DNA from: Sphingomonadales bacterium UBA1936 | GTDB lineage: Bacteria; Pseudomonadota; Alphaproteobacteria; Sphingomonadales; Sphingomonadaceae | Length of the DNA: 5,770 bases | Assembly (NCBI GenBank): GCA_002336985.1 | Contig: DDFE01000239.1 | Coordinates: forward strand, 5,566-11,335 | Direction: 5' to 3' | In this document: positions 1-5,770 of the stretch, in pieces | Position numbering within the stretch: position 1 is the stretch's first letter | Layout: every line of letters begins with the position of its first letter | The notes under the pieces: generated by a model | The model's input: the letters and a program-made list of their open reading frames with translations, nothing else | The model's database searches: none | What the model was told of the DNA's origin: nothing | Position numbers and translations under genes: made by a program

Positions 1-20
1 GTGCAAATGCGCAATCGCAC
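1..20. promoter_or_regulatory. Imperfect 20-base palindrome, possible operator
   Basis: The first 20 bases form an imperfect inverted repeat: 16 of 20 positions match their own reverse complement. The arms are GTGC and GCAC and the core is TGCGCA, centred on a CG step. LacI-family operators are also palindromes with a central CG, so this could be an operator for a gene to the left of the window. It lies downstream of the propeller gene and touches the window edge, so its full extent and its target cannot be seen. Nothing else is evident between position 20 and the end of the propeller gene at 65, apart from a run of six A at 42-47 (six T on the minus strand) with no convincing hairpin before it. 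Confidence 0.25.
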
Positions 21-64
21 ACGGCGACGTCACATTGACTGAAAAAAGCAGACGTGTCGGGCGG

Positions 65-1132
65 TCAGGTCCAGGGACGGGATCGCGTTACCGAAATGCC
101 GCGAACCTCATTGGGGTAGGGCCCGCCGACTGCGCAATAGAAGTGGTACAGGTCGCCCTTGTGATAAACGAGCGCGGGTTTGTGCGCATAGTCGTCGTCG
201 ATGGAACCGCGCGGGCCGACATCGATCAGGACTTCGTCGACCTTGCTGAAATTCAGTGGATCGTTGCCGACCGCGACCAGGTCGCGCGCCTTGCCGTTAT
301 CGGCGAGACCGAAATAGAACATCGCCCATTTGCCGCGGTGGGTCACGACGAACGGATCGCTTGCGAAGCGCGCATCGGGCGATCCAGGCGGGCCGTTACG
401 CAAAATCGGATTGCCGGGGTGCCGCGTCCAGGTCTTCAGGTCGCGTGACGTGGCGACGCCCGTCTGCTCATGCCATCGCTTGTCGGCGGTCTTGGCGTTG
501 TAGAACATGTAAAAGGTGTCGCCGTGTTTCACGAGATACGGCTTGTAGAGTCCGCCGCGCTCCCAATCCGCACCATCTTCCGGCCGAAGGATCGGCAGTT
601 CGCGATGCCAGGTCTTCAGGTCGGTGCTGTATGCAAGCCCGATGACCGCTGCGCCCTGTTCGTAACCCGCATTCGGATAGGCATGCCACGCGCAGACATA
701 TCTGCCGTTCACCTTGATCAGGCGTCCGGGCGAATAGAGTTCGCTTTCGCGAAGGATGGATGCGGCCGCGACATTGTAGCGGGTGACGGGATCGTTCGGG
801 TCACGAGCGAGAATGATTCCCTGTCGTTCCCAATTCACAAGGTCGTCGGAAACCGCGATGCCGGTCTGATAGCCCGTTCCGTCGAACCCGACATAGGTGA
901 GATGGAAGCGCCCATCGTGGAAAAACACGAACGGGCAATCGACAGCCTTTTCGTCGAACGACCCGGCGACCTTCGACCCTGCCAGTACGAGCTTGTTGTA
1001 TTTATATGGAGTGCGGAGCCATGCATTCGGGTCTGCGGTGCCGCGTGCAGATGCGGGAGTAAGGAGCGTCGTTCCCGCCAAGGCCATTCCGCTGGAGAGG
1101 AGGTGGCGTCGCGATATAGGCGGCATCTGCAT
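65..1132 (-). CDS. Tat-exported five-bladed beta-propeller glycoside hydrolase-like protein
   Basis: Predicted exported carbohydrate-active enzyme of 355 residues. The N-terminus has a twin-arginine motif, SRRHLL at residues 7-12, a hydrophobic stretch, and a likely cleavage after ASA near residue 29, so it should be exported folded by the Tat system. The mature part shows five recurring units, at about 64-102, 131-177, 193-237, 255-297 and 312-336. Each has an acidic or polar residue next to a hydrophobic strand (DCPFVF, ELYSPG, LYKPYL, SDPFVV, AHKPAL), and several end in S-x-DL-x-x-W-x-R. That pattern is typical of five-bladed propellers of the GH43/GH32/GH130 type. D65, E131 and D259 are candidate active-site acids, by inference only. 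AAGGGAG at 1142-1148 lies 9 bases before the ATG; a second ATG two codons in is possible. It follows the SGNH gene by 29 bases and is probably co-transcribed with it. The substrate cannot be read from sequence; linkage to apionate genes suggests a plant apioside or pectic glycan. Confidence 0.88.
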   Translation of the reverse strand: MQMPPISRRHLLSSGMALAGTTLLTPASARGTADPNAWLRTPYKYNKLVLAGSKVAGSFDEKAVDCPFVFFHDGRFHLTYVGFDGTGYQTGIAVSDDLVNWERQGIILARDPNDPVTRYNVAAASILRESELYSPGRLIKVNGRYVCAWHAYPNAGYEQGAAVIGLAYSTDLKTWHRELPILRPEDGADWERGGLYKPYLVKHGDTFYMFYNAKTADKRWHEQTGVATSRDLKTWTRHPGNPILRNGPPGSPDARFASDPFVVTHRGKWAMFYFGLADNGKARDLVAVGNDPLNFSKVDEVLIDVGPRGSIDDDYAHKPALVYHKGDLYHFYCAVGGPYPNEVRGISVTRSRPWT

Positions 1133-1161
1133 TGCTCAGGACTCCCTTGTCATTCTGTCGA

Positions 1162-2691
1162 TCATCGATGGCGCAGTCGCAGCCCGGCGCGCGCCAGCGA
1201 CCCTGCCCAGACGGCATATCCCGCCTCGCTGGGATGAGTGCCGTCCAGCGTAAGTTCGGGGCGCAATTCGCCGCTGGCGGTCAGAAATTGTGCACCGATG
1301 TCGAGGAAGCGGACATGCGGGTCGCGGCCGTAACGCTTCTCGAGCAGCCGGTTGGTTTCCAGGATCGGTGCCCGATGCGGGTCGCCGGGCAGCCGCCCGC
1401 GCGGAAAAATCGCCATCAATGTGATCCGGCTGCTGGGCGCGCGTTTGCGGATTTCGGCGATGATCGCCGCGATGCCGGAAACCACTTCCGATGGTGTATT
1501 CGCCCGTGCGTTGACCGTACCGGTCAGGTTGTTGGTTCCGATGTTGAGGACAACCTCGTTCGGCGCGATGCTGTCAAACTCGCCTGCGCGTAAACGCCAC
1601 AACACATTCTGGGTGCGGTCCCATCCGAACCCCAGGTTGAGGACCGGCGTCGACCCGAACAATTGGCGCCATGCATTCGGGCCGTTGCGCCGCGCCGACA
1701 ATGGTTCGCCGCCCCACATATGCGTGATCGAATCGCCGATGAGGACGACCTTCGGCCGCAACGTCCGGGTCAGCGCCAGAACCGCGTGGTGCCGTTCGTA
1801 CCAGTCGTAGAAATCACGCTCTAGGCGGGGAACGGGGATGACGGCGGTATTCGCGTCGACCATCTCGGCGAGGGCGACTTGGGAGGGCGCATCCAGTAGC
1901 CTTGCCAATGTCGGCTCGATCGCTTCCGCCATGAGCCGTTGTCCGGCAGTGTCGGGATGCAGGGCCTTTGCGTGCCGGTCAGTGAGGCGCGGGTCGTAAA
2001 AAATCTTCGTGTCGAGCTTGCCGTCGGCATCGTAAAATATTGCGCCGACATCGAGATAAGTGACGCGCGCATCTTCGGCATATCGTGCCGCCAGCCCGGC
2101 GTTGACCGCACTGTCGGCTGCAGATTTCGCGTCGGAAATCGCGCTCGGCAGGATGCCGAGCAACAGGATGCGCGTCGCCGGTAGTCGCCGTTCGATCTCG
2201 CCCACGATGGCGTCGATGCCACACAGGACCTGCGACGGGGCGGCGTTTCGTGCCGTATCGTTGGTCCCGATCAGCAGCACGACGACCTTTGGAGCGATGC
2301 CGTCGATCTCTCCGTTACGAAGACGCCATAGAAGATTCGATGTCGTGTCGCCGCCGAAGCCAAGGTTGAGCGCGCGCCGCGGTGCGTAGAAGCGATCCCA
2401 GGTGGGGCGAAAGTTTTCGTCGGGCAGTTTCGACTTGTCGTAGTTGTGCGTGATGGAATCGCCCATCAGGACGATTTCTGGATCGGGATGCCGGGCGACT
2501 TGCGACAAGACTTCCGCGTGCCGCGCCGCCCACCAAGGTTCGGCCAGACGCGGCGCCGCGGTTGGCTTGGGTTCGGTCGGGCAGACCTGCGCGCGTACCG
2601 GCGGTATGCCAAGTGACGAGCCGAGCAATGCAAGCCAAAGCTGCAGCAATAGGCCGAGTTTGCCGCTCGATCGGAAACGTCCGGCCCGCAT
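1162..2691 (-). CDS. Exported tandem-domain SGNH/GDSL hydrolase
   Basis: Protein of 509 residues with two homologous SGNH hydrolase domains in one chain, at about 60-270 and 285-508, most like the platelet-activating-factor acetylhydrolase Ib alpha branch (NLGFG-x-D, LWRL, IGTN motifs). The likely activity is ester hydrolysis, perhaps of acetyl groups on plant glycans. Domain 1 has GDSITH with Ser79, NLGFGGD with Gly114, GTND with Asn144 and ALHP with His245, but Lys242 stands where the Asp of D-x-x-H is expected. Domain 2 has GDSITH with Ser321, GTNN with Asn387 and DGTH with Asp483 and His486, but Trp357 occupies the position of the block II glycine. The start at 2691 is preferred because AGGAAG lies 4 bases upstream and leads straight into a signal peptide (basic n-region, hydrophobic 12-28, likely cleavage VRA|Q at 34/35). 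An in-frame ATG at 2730 would add 13 residues but has no clear ribosome site. It sits between apnO and the propeller gene, all on one strand. Confidence 0.9.
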   Translation of the reverse strand: MRAGRFRSSGKLGLLLQLWLALLGSSLGIPPVRAQVCPTEPKPTAAPRLAEPWWAARHAEVLSQVARHPDPEIVLMGDSITHNYDKSKLPDENFRPTWDRFYAPRRALNLGFGGDTTSNLLWRLRNGEIDGIAPKVVVLLIGTNDTARNAAPSQVLCGIDAIVGEIERRLPATRILLLGILPSAISDAKSAADSAVNAGLAARYAEDARVTYLDVGAIFYDADGKLDTKIFYDPRLTDRHAKALHPDTAGQRLMAEAIEPTLARLLDAPSQVALAEMVDANTAVIPVPRLERDFYDWYERHHAVLALTRTLRPKVVLIGDSITHMWGGEPLSARRNGPNAWRQLFGSTPVLNLGFGWDRTQNVLWRLRAGEFDSIAPNEVVLNIGTNNLTGTVNARANTPSEVVSGIAAIIAEIRKRAPSSRITLMAIFPRGRLPGDPHRAPILETNRLLEKRYGRDPHVRFLDIGAQFLTASGELRPELTLDGTHPSEAGYAVWAGSLARAGLRLRHR

Positions 2692-2695
2692 TGCT

Positions 2696-2701
2696 CTTCC
2701 T
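2696..2701 (-). promoter_or_regulatory. Ribosome binding site deciding the tandem SGNH start
   Basis: Read on the minus strand this is AGGAAG, 4 bases before the ATG at 2691. It favours that start over the in-frame ATG at 2730, whose upstream bases show no comparable purine tract. The signal peptide also reads more naturally from 2691. Confidence 0.6.
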
Positions 2702-2763
2702 GCCTCGTTGTTTGCTGAGGAATATAACATACGTCTGCAAACGACAACGGCGTGCTGTAAGGC

Positions 2764-3591
2764 TCAGGTGATCCGCTGAATGCTGGCGGCCAGTTCCTTG
2801 GTGTCGAACACCCGTTTCCAGTCGTCGCGCAACATCGCCGGCTTACCGAACATGATCGCCTTGTTGCAGGCATCCGAGAACTGCCCGGGAACATGTTTGA
2901 AAATCACGGCTCCCAGGATGTTCATATGGCCGAGCAGGAAGTCCCGCGCGGCTTCCGCAGGCACGCCCCGAGCGACAACTTCGTCCATCGCCTCGCGCAT
3001 GGTGTCGAGCAGCGATGCACACACCGTTTCCGACAGGCCGGGTTCGAGCAACGCCATCTGGTCCACGGTCACGCGGTGCGATCGCAGGATCGGTGCCCAG
3101 ATGGTCCGCGCGATCGCTTCGCCCAGCACATAATGGTCTTCGGGGCCCTGCATCATAGCATTGACGATGCTCTGACGCGCATGCAGCCCGCCGAAGCGGT
3201 CGTCGCGCGCCTGCGGGTCGGTTTCGTCGTTGAAAATCGGCGGATGACAGGGGTGGGTGACGAAATAAGTGAGATCCGGCCGGTCGGGCAGATGCCCGGC
3301 AAATGGTGCCGCAGCGTCAAGCGCCATCACCATCGTTCCCGCCTTCAGCGACGGCGAGATTTCGTGAGCAACGGTGCCGACGTGCGTATCGGGAACTGCA
3401 AGCACAACCACGTCGACGCCATCGAGCGCGGTCGCCACGTCGACGCATTCGATACCCAATTCTTCGCGTAGCCGTGCCTTACCGACCTCGCCGGTCTCGA
3501 CATGCCGCACGTCATAATCGCTGGACTGAAGGTTGCGCGAAAGCCGCGCTCCCATCTTTCCACCCGCGCCGAACAGCGCAATTGCCACCAT
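2764..3591 (-). CDS. apnO: D-apionate oxidoisomerase (ApnO-type, NAD-dependent)
   Basis: Cytoplasmic NAD-dependent enzyme of 275 residues. ApnO oxidises and rearranges D-apionate to 3-oxo-isoapionate in D-apiose/D-apionate catabolism. The N-terminal half is a Rossmann domain with the glycine-rich loop GAGGKMG at residues 8-14 and a following VVVLAVPDTHV strand-loop at 61-71. An HPCHPPIF motif at 113-120 lies at the domain junction. The C-terminal half, from about 140, is helical (LLEPGLSETV at 181-190, HMNILGAVIFK at 222-232, AIMFGKPAML at 245-254), of the kind databases label 'phosphogluconate dehydrogenase C-terminal'. The start at 3591 is firm: GAGGA at 3599-3603 lies 7 bases upstream and the Rossmann strand begins at residue 2. 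The frame stays open upstream to 3912, but that part is antisense to apnL and has no domain character. Divergence from apnL is strong context. A different branched-chain sugar-acid dehydrogenase of the same family remains possible; true 6-phosphogluconate dehydrogenase is unlikely. Confidence 0.85.
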   Translation of the reverse strand: MVAIALFGAGGKMGARLSRNLQSSDYDVRHVETGEVGKARLREELGIECVDVATALDGVDVVVLAVPDTHVGTVAHEISPSLKAGTMVMALDAAAPFAGHLPDRPDLTYFVTHPCHPPIFNDETDPQARDDRFGGLHARQSIVNAMMQGPEDHYVLGEAIARTIWAPILRSHRVTVDQMALLEPGLSETVCASLLDTMREAMDEVVARGVPAEAARDFLLGHMNILGAVIFKHVPGQFSDACNKAIMFGKPAMLRDDWKRVFDTKELAASIQRIT

Positions 3592-3622
3592 CGCATTATC
3601 CTCGTTCAATTCGATGCAGCTA

Positions 3623-3638
3623 TGGTATGATGGTATGA
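3623..3638. repeat. Tandem TGGTATGA direct repeat, putative operator
   Basis: TGGTATGA occurs twice in direct succession, 8 bases each, and the next two bases start a further partial copy. It lies between and partly over the predicted -10 elements of both divergent promoters, so a bound protein could control apnO and apnL together. TGGT with ACCA half-sites are usual in operators of FadR-type GntR regulators, and the C-terminus of such a regulator is encoded at 5537-5770. Here the half-sites are direct rather than inverted, so the match is loose. If apnL began at an ATG at 3614, 3635 or 3638 the repeat would be in or next to coding sequence; the GTG start at 3671 leaves it fully intergenic. 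Confidence 0.4.
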
Positions 3639-3661
3639 TGAGTGGTGCAAGCGCTGTCGCT

Positions 3662-3668
3662 GAAGGGG
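3662..3668 (+). promoter_or_regulatory. Ribosome binding site supporting a GTG start of apnL
   Basis: GAAGGGG lies just before the GTG at 3671; measured from its AAGG core the gap is 4 bases, which is short but workable. The ATGs further upstream at 3614, 3635 and 3638 have no purine-rich site at a suitable distance. This is the main sequence reason to start apnL at 3671. Confidence 0.45.
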
Positions 3669-3670
3669 CT

Positions 3671-5464
3671 GTGACCGATCCTGAAACGCTTCGGATGCTG
3701 TACGGCACGACGATCCCGTCAGCCGCGGCGCGGCGATTTTCGGTGGGTCGGTTGTCGTTCGAAATGCTCGGCGGCGATCTGCGCACGATCCGTTTCGATG
3801 GCGTGGAGGTGGTGCGGGGCATCCAGTATCTGGTCCGCGATCGCGACTGGGGAACGCTCTCTCCCGAGGTTCGCGACCTGCACGTCGAAGATGCCGGGCG
3901 CGCGTCGACCATTGTCTACGCAGCCGACTGCATGGGGCCGGACGGCGATCGGCTAAGCTATCGTGCCCGCATCCATGCGACCGAGCGCAGTCTCGATTTC
4001 ACGGTGGATGCCGAAGCGATGGACGACGTTACCACCAACCGGCTCGGATTCTGCGTTTTGCATCCTGCTGGTCTTGCTGGCGCTCCGCTACAGATCGAAC
4101 ATGGCGACGGCACCTTGAACGACAGCTGTTTTCCGATCCTCATCGATCCTTGGCAGCCATTCACCGACATCAAAACGTTGACCCACCGACAGGGTGGCCT
4201 GACCGTTACCTGCCAGCTGACCGGCGACAGTTTCGAGATGGAGGATCAGCGCAACTGGTCCGATGCGTCGTTCAAGACATATGTGCGTCCGCTCGCCAAA
4301 CCTTGGCCATATCTCGTGCGGGCCGGGACGCGCGACCGGCAAACGGTGCGGCTGGAGATCGCCGGTGACGCGGAGCGTTCCGACGCGCCGGCGTCAGACG
4401 CGATTGTGATCGAGATTGGCGAGCCGGTCGGTACCATGCCGCGTGTCGGGCTGATGATTACCCCGGAACAGGCCGAAACCATGCAACGTGCTGATCTGGA
4501 GCACGCGGGCGTTCAGGACCTGCTGCTCAGCTTTGAGGCGCAGACCGGGCATGGCCTTGCCGAAATGCGGGCTTTGGCCTTGGCGGTCGAGGGGACGCCG
4601 CAACGCAAGACGCTCGAATGCGTGATCGCGGCGGTAGGCGATCTGGATGTCGAACTCGGCGCGGTCGCGGGCATGGTTGCAGAGGCCGGACTGAACATCG
4701 ATGCCATCGCGGTCTATCCAGCGCCCGACCTTCAATCGACGCCGCCGGGGAGCGTCTGGCCCAATTGCCCGCCACTTGCAGAAATCTATGCGGCTGCGCG
4801 ACGGGCTTTTCCGGGGTTGCCGCTGGGGGGTGGCATGTTCAGTTATTTTACCGAACTGAACCGCAAGCGTCCGCCGGTTGACCAGCTCGACTTCGTTGCC
4901 CATGCGACGTGCCCGATCGTTCACGCCGCCGACGACCTCAGCGTTATGCAGTCGCTCGAGGCTGTGCCGCACATCCTGCGGTCGGCGCGCGCAATCATCG
5001 GCGACCGGCCTTACCGGCTCGGCCCTGTGACGATCGGCATGCGCCAGAATCCCTATGGTTCGCGCACCATGCTCAATTCGTTGCGCGACCGTATCCCGAT
5101 GGCGCTGGCTGATCCGCGCCAGGATGGCCGTTTCGCAGCGGCGTGGACGATCGGCTATGCGGCAATGACCGAAGAGGCTGGGCTCGACGTGCTGTTTCTC
5201 GGGGCGTTGACCGGTCCTTTGGGGGTGGTCGACAACGTGGAGCGGCGACCGGTGTTCAAAGCTGTGAAGTTGCTGGCGGGTATGGCCGGGGATGAACGTC
5301 TGGCATGCCACTCGTCGATGCCCCGCAAGGTGTTGGCCGTTGCCGCAGGCGGATCGGTTGTGGTTGCGAACCTGACGGCTGAGGCACTGGAGGTCTCAGT
5401 TATGGGGGAGCCAATCGCGCTCGAGCCATTCGGCATCGCAAGCCTCCCGTCACCCCGGCCTTGA
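3671..5464 (+). CDS. apnL: D-apionate lactonase (ApnL-type)
   Basis: Cytoplasmic hydrolase of 597 residues; no signal peptide is visible. ApnL hydrolyses D-apionolactone to D-apionate, the step before ApnO. The layout fits the family's three parts. An N-terminal beta-rich domain (about 1-240) carries LYGT at 10-13, LVRDRDWGT at 54-62 and EMEDQRNWSDASFKTY at 189-204. A TIM-barrel-like middle (about 257-539) carries GGGMFSYFTELNR at 386-398 and HATCPIVHA near 411-419. A short C-terminal beta domain (about 550-594) resembles those of glycoside hydrolases. The start is GTG at 3671, chosen for its ribosome site and because LYGT then falls near the N-terminus, as I recall for homologues; ATGs at 3635/3638 would add 12 or 11 residues. 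The last codons and the stop lie inside the inverted repeat at 5448-5530, so the native C-terminus may have been altered slightly. Family assignment is by recognised motifs and by divergence from apnO. Confidence 0.88.
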   Translation: MTDPETLRMLYGTTIPSAAARRFSVGRLSFEMLGGDLRTIRFDGVEVVRGIQYLVRDRDWGTLSPEVRDLHVEDAGRASTIVYAADCMGPDGDRLSYRARIHATERSLDFTVDAEAMDDVTTNRLGFCVLHPAGLAGAPLQIEHGDGTLNDSCFPILIDPWQPFTDIKTLTHRQGGLTVTCQLTGDSFEMEDQRNWSDASFKTYVRPLAKPWPYLVRAGTRDRQTVRLEIAGDAERSDAPASDAIVIEIGEPVGTMPRVGLMITPEQAETMQRADLEHAGVQDLLLSFEAQTGHGLAEMRALALAVEGTPQRKTLECVIAAVGDLDVELGAVAGMVAEAGLNIDAIAVYPAPDLQSTPPGSVWPNCPPLAEIYAAARRAFPGLPLGGGMFSYFTELNRKRPPVDQLDFVAHATCPIVHAADDLSVMQSLEAVPHILRSARAIIGDRPYRLGPVTIGMRQNPYGSRTMLNSLRDRIPMALADPRQDGRFAAAWTIGYAAMTEEAGLDVLFLGALTGPLGVVDNVERRPVFKAVKLLAGMAGDERLACHSSMPRKVLAVAAGGSVVVANLTAEALEVSVMGEPIALEPFGIASLPSPRP

Positions 5465-5530
5465 GCCGGGGTCCCGCTTTACTTTGAGATCAGAAAGGCA
5501 GCGGGACCCCGGGACGGGCCCGGGGTGACG
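5448..5530. repeat. Double-hairpin inverted repeat (REP-like), probable bidirectional terminator
   Basis: Imperfect inverted repeat of 83 bases. The outer arms pair perfectly over 11 bases (5448-5458 with 5520-5530) and the inner arms over 13 (5466-5478 with 5500-5512), around a 21-base centre that can itself pair CTTT with AAAG. Each arm also folds alone: 5453-5459 with 5465-5471 (7 bp, loop CTTGA) and 5506-5513 with 5519-5526 (8 bp, loop ACGGG). I associate elements of this type (GTCACCCCGG, then GGTCCCGCT) with repeats scattered between genes in sphingomonads. Lying between convergent genes, it probably ends transcription or stabilises transcript ends on both sides, although no U-tract follows. 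Its left arm supplies the final codons (Ser-Pro-Arg-Pro) and the TGA of apnL. Confidence 0.85.
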
Positions 5531-5536
5531 GATGTT

Positions 5537-5770
5537 TCAGACTCCTGCCTTCGTCCCGTCCCGGTGCGCATAGAGATGGTTCGATCGCGCCAGATGCCGG
5601 GTTACCGCTTCCTCCGCACCATCGGGGTCATGCGCCGCGATCCGGTCGATGAGTTCCGCGTGTTCCGCCAGCGTCTGGTCGCTGCGGCCCTGCCAGATCA
5701 GCAGATGCGCGTGATATTCCTGTAGCCAGCCGAGCATCATGTTGCTGACGGCAACATAAATCGGATTGCC
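5537..5770 (-). CDS. GntR/FadR-type transcriptional regulator, C-terminal part (gene cut by window end)
   Basis: Only the last 77 codons are present; the frame is open to position 5770 and continues outside the window. The fragment reads as the end of an all-helical FCD ligand-binding domain: a helix beginning NPIYVAVSNMM, then YHAHLLIW, then the hallmark tail HAELIDRIAAHDPDGAEEA followed by VTRHLARS. In FCD domains, His residues such as the one in AEHAEL and the one in TRHL contribute to a metal/ligand site. The DNA-binding winged-helix half would lie upstream, to the right of the window. Proteins of this family are usually local repressors of sugar-acid and carboxylate catabolism, which suits control of the neighbouring apionate genes, possibly through the TGGTATGA repeat. 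That link is inference. The gene converges on apnL, with the inverted repeat between them. Confidence 0.82.
   Translation of the reverse strand, partial: GNPIYVAVSNMMLGWLQEYHAHLLIWQGRSDQTLAEHAELIDRIAAHDPDGAEEAVTRHLARSNHLYAHRDGTKAGV

Larger units (their letters stand above)
3592..3670. promoter_or_regulatory. Divergent apnO/apnL promoter region
   Basis: This gap separates two divergent pathway genes and should hold promoters for both. For apnO (minus strand), TTGCAC at 3645-3650 and TACCAT at 3622-3627 are spaced by 17 bases, a reasonable sigma-70-like pair. For apnL (plus strand), TATGAT occurs at 3626-3631 and again at 3634-3639 as possible -10 boxes, but no good -35 is visible. GAGGA for apnO lies at 3599-3603 and GAAGGGG for apnL at 3662-3668. 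The promoter assignments are inferred from spacing and similarity only. Confidence 0.5.

Noticed and set aside
42..64. T-tract on the minus strand after the propeller gene as an intrinsic terminator
   Set aside because: No stable GC-rich hairpin precedes the six T residues; only very short pairings are possible.
470..1237. Plus-strand open frame of 255 codons opposite the propeller gene
   Set aside because: It is antisense to a gene with a Tat signal and clear blade motifs, shows no domain character, and is a typical by-product of high GC content.
1018..1682. The 14-base string GCCATGCATTCGGG occurs at about 1018-1031 and again at about 1669-1682
   Set aside because: Both copies encode Pro-Asn-Ala-Trp on the minus strand in different genes, and there is no flanking similarity. 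It is most likely chance from shared codons.
2692..2763. Internal promoter in the AT-rich gap between apnO and the SGNH gene
   Set aside because: A TATATT on the minus strand has no -35 element at proper spacing, so read-through from the apnO promoter is simpler.
2764..3591. Calling the dehydrogenase a 6-phosphogluconate dehydrogenase because of its C-terminal domain type
   Set aside because: At 275 residues it is much shorter than that enzyme, its catalytic motifs differ, and its neighbour is an apionate lactonase.
3592..3912. Upstream extension of apnO by 107 codons in the same frame
   Set aside because: It is antisense to the start of apnL, has low-complexity Ser/Arg content, and the Rossmann domain begins right after the ATG at 3591, which has a good ribosome site.
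4394..5311. Minus-strand open frame of 305 codons inside apnL
   Set aside because: Its translation is rich in Arg, His and Pro without recognisable motifs, while the plus strand carries the conserved lactonase sequence throughout.

Overview
The window looks like a high-GC alphaproteobacterial chromosome, most likely a sphingomonad (order Sphingomonadales). This rests on base composition and codon use, a Tat-exported carbohydrate enzyme, and an inverted-repeat element with GTCACCCCGG arms of a kind I associate with sphingomonad genomes. The placement is inference; there is no rRNA or marker gene here.

Layout. From 65 to 3591 three genes lie on the minus strand, probably one operon read from right to left: an ApnO-type D-apionate oxidoisomerase (2764-3591), an exported protein with two SGNH/GDSL hydrolase domains (1162-2691), and a Tat-exported five-bladed beta-propeller protein resembling glycoside hydrolases (65-1132). 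Diverging from ApnO on the plus strand is an ApnL-type D-apionate lactonase (3671-5464). The 79-base gap between apnO and apnL holds a tandem TGGTATGA repeat lying across plausible promoter elements for both directions. Beyond apnL a double-hairpin inverted repeat (5448-5530) separates it from a convergent gene cut by the window end, whose product ends in the ligand-binding (FCD) domain of a GntR/FadR-type regulator (5537-5770).

How the genes may work together. ApnL opens D-apionolactone to D-apionate. ApnO oxidises and rearranges D-apionate to 3-oxo-isoapionate. These are consecutive steps of the known D-apiose/D-apionate catabolic routes. Apiose is a branched plant pentose found in rhamnogalacturonan II, in apiogalacturonan of duckweeds and seagrasses, and in flavonoid apiosides such as apiin. 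The two exported enzymes encoded beside these steps could release apiose: the propeller as a glycosidase, possibly an apiosidase of a fold not known to me for that activity, and the tandem SGNH protein as a de-esterifying enzyme. The partial GntR gene is the natural candidate regulator. The pathway core is supported by recognisable family sequence. The roles of the exported enzymes and the regulator are inference from context. The apiose dehydrogenase, the later steps from 3-oxo-isoapionate and any transporter are not in the window.
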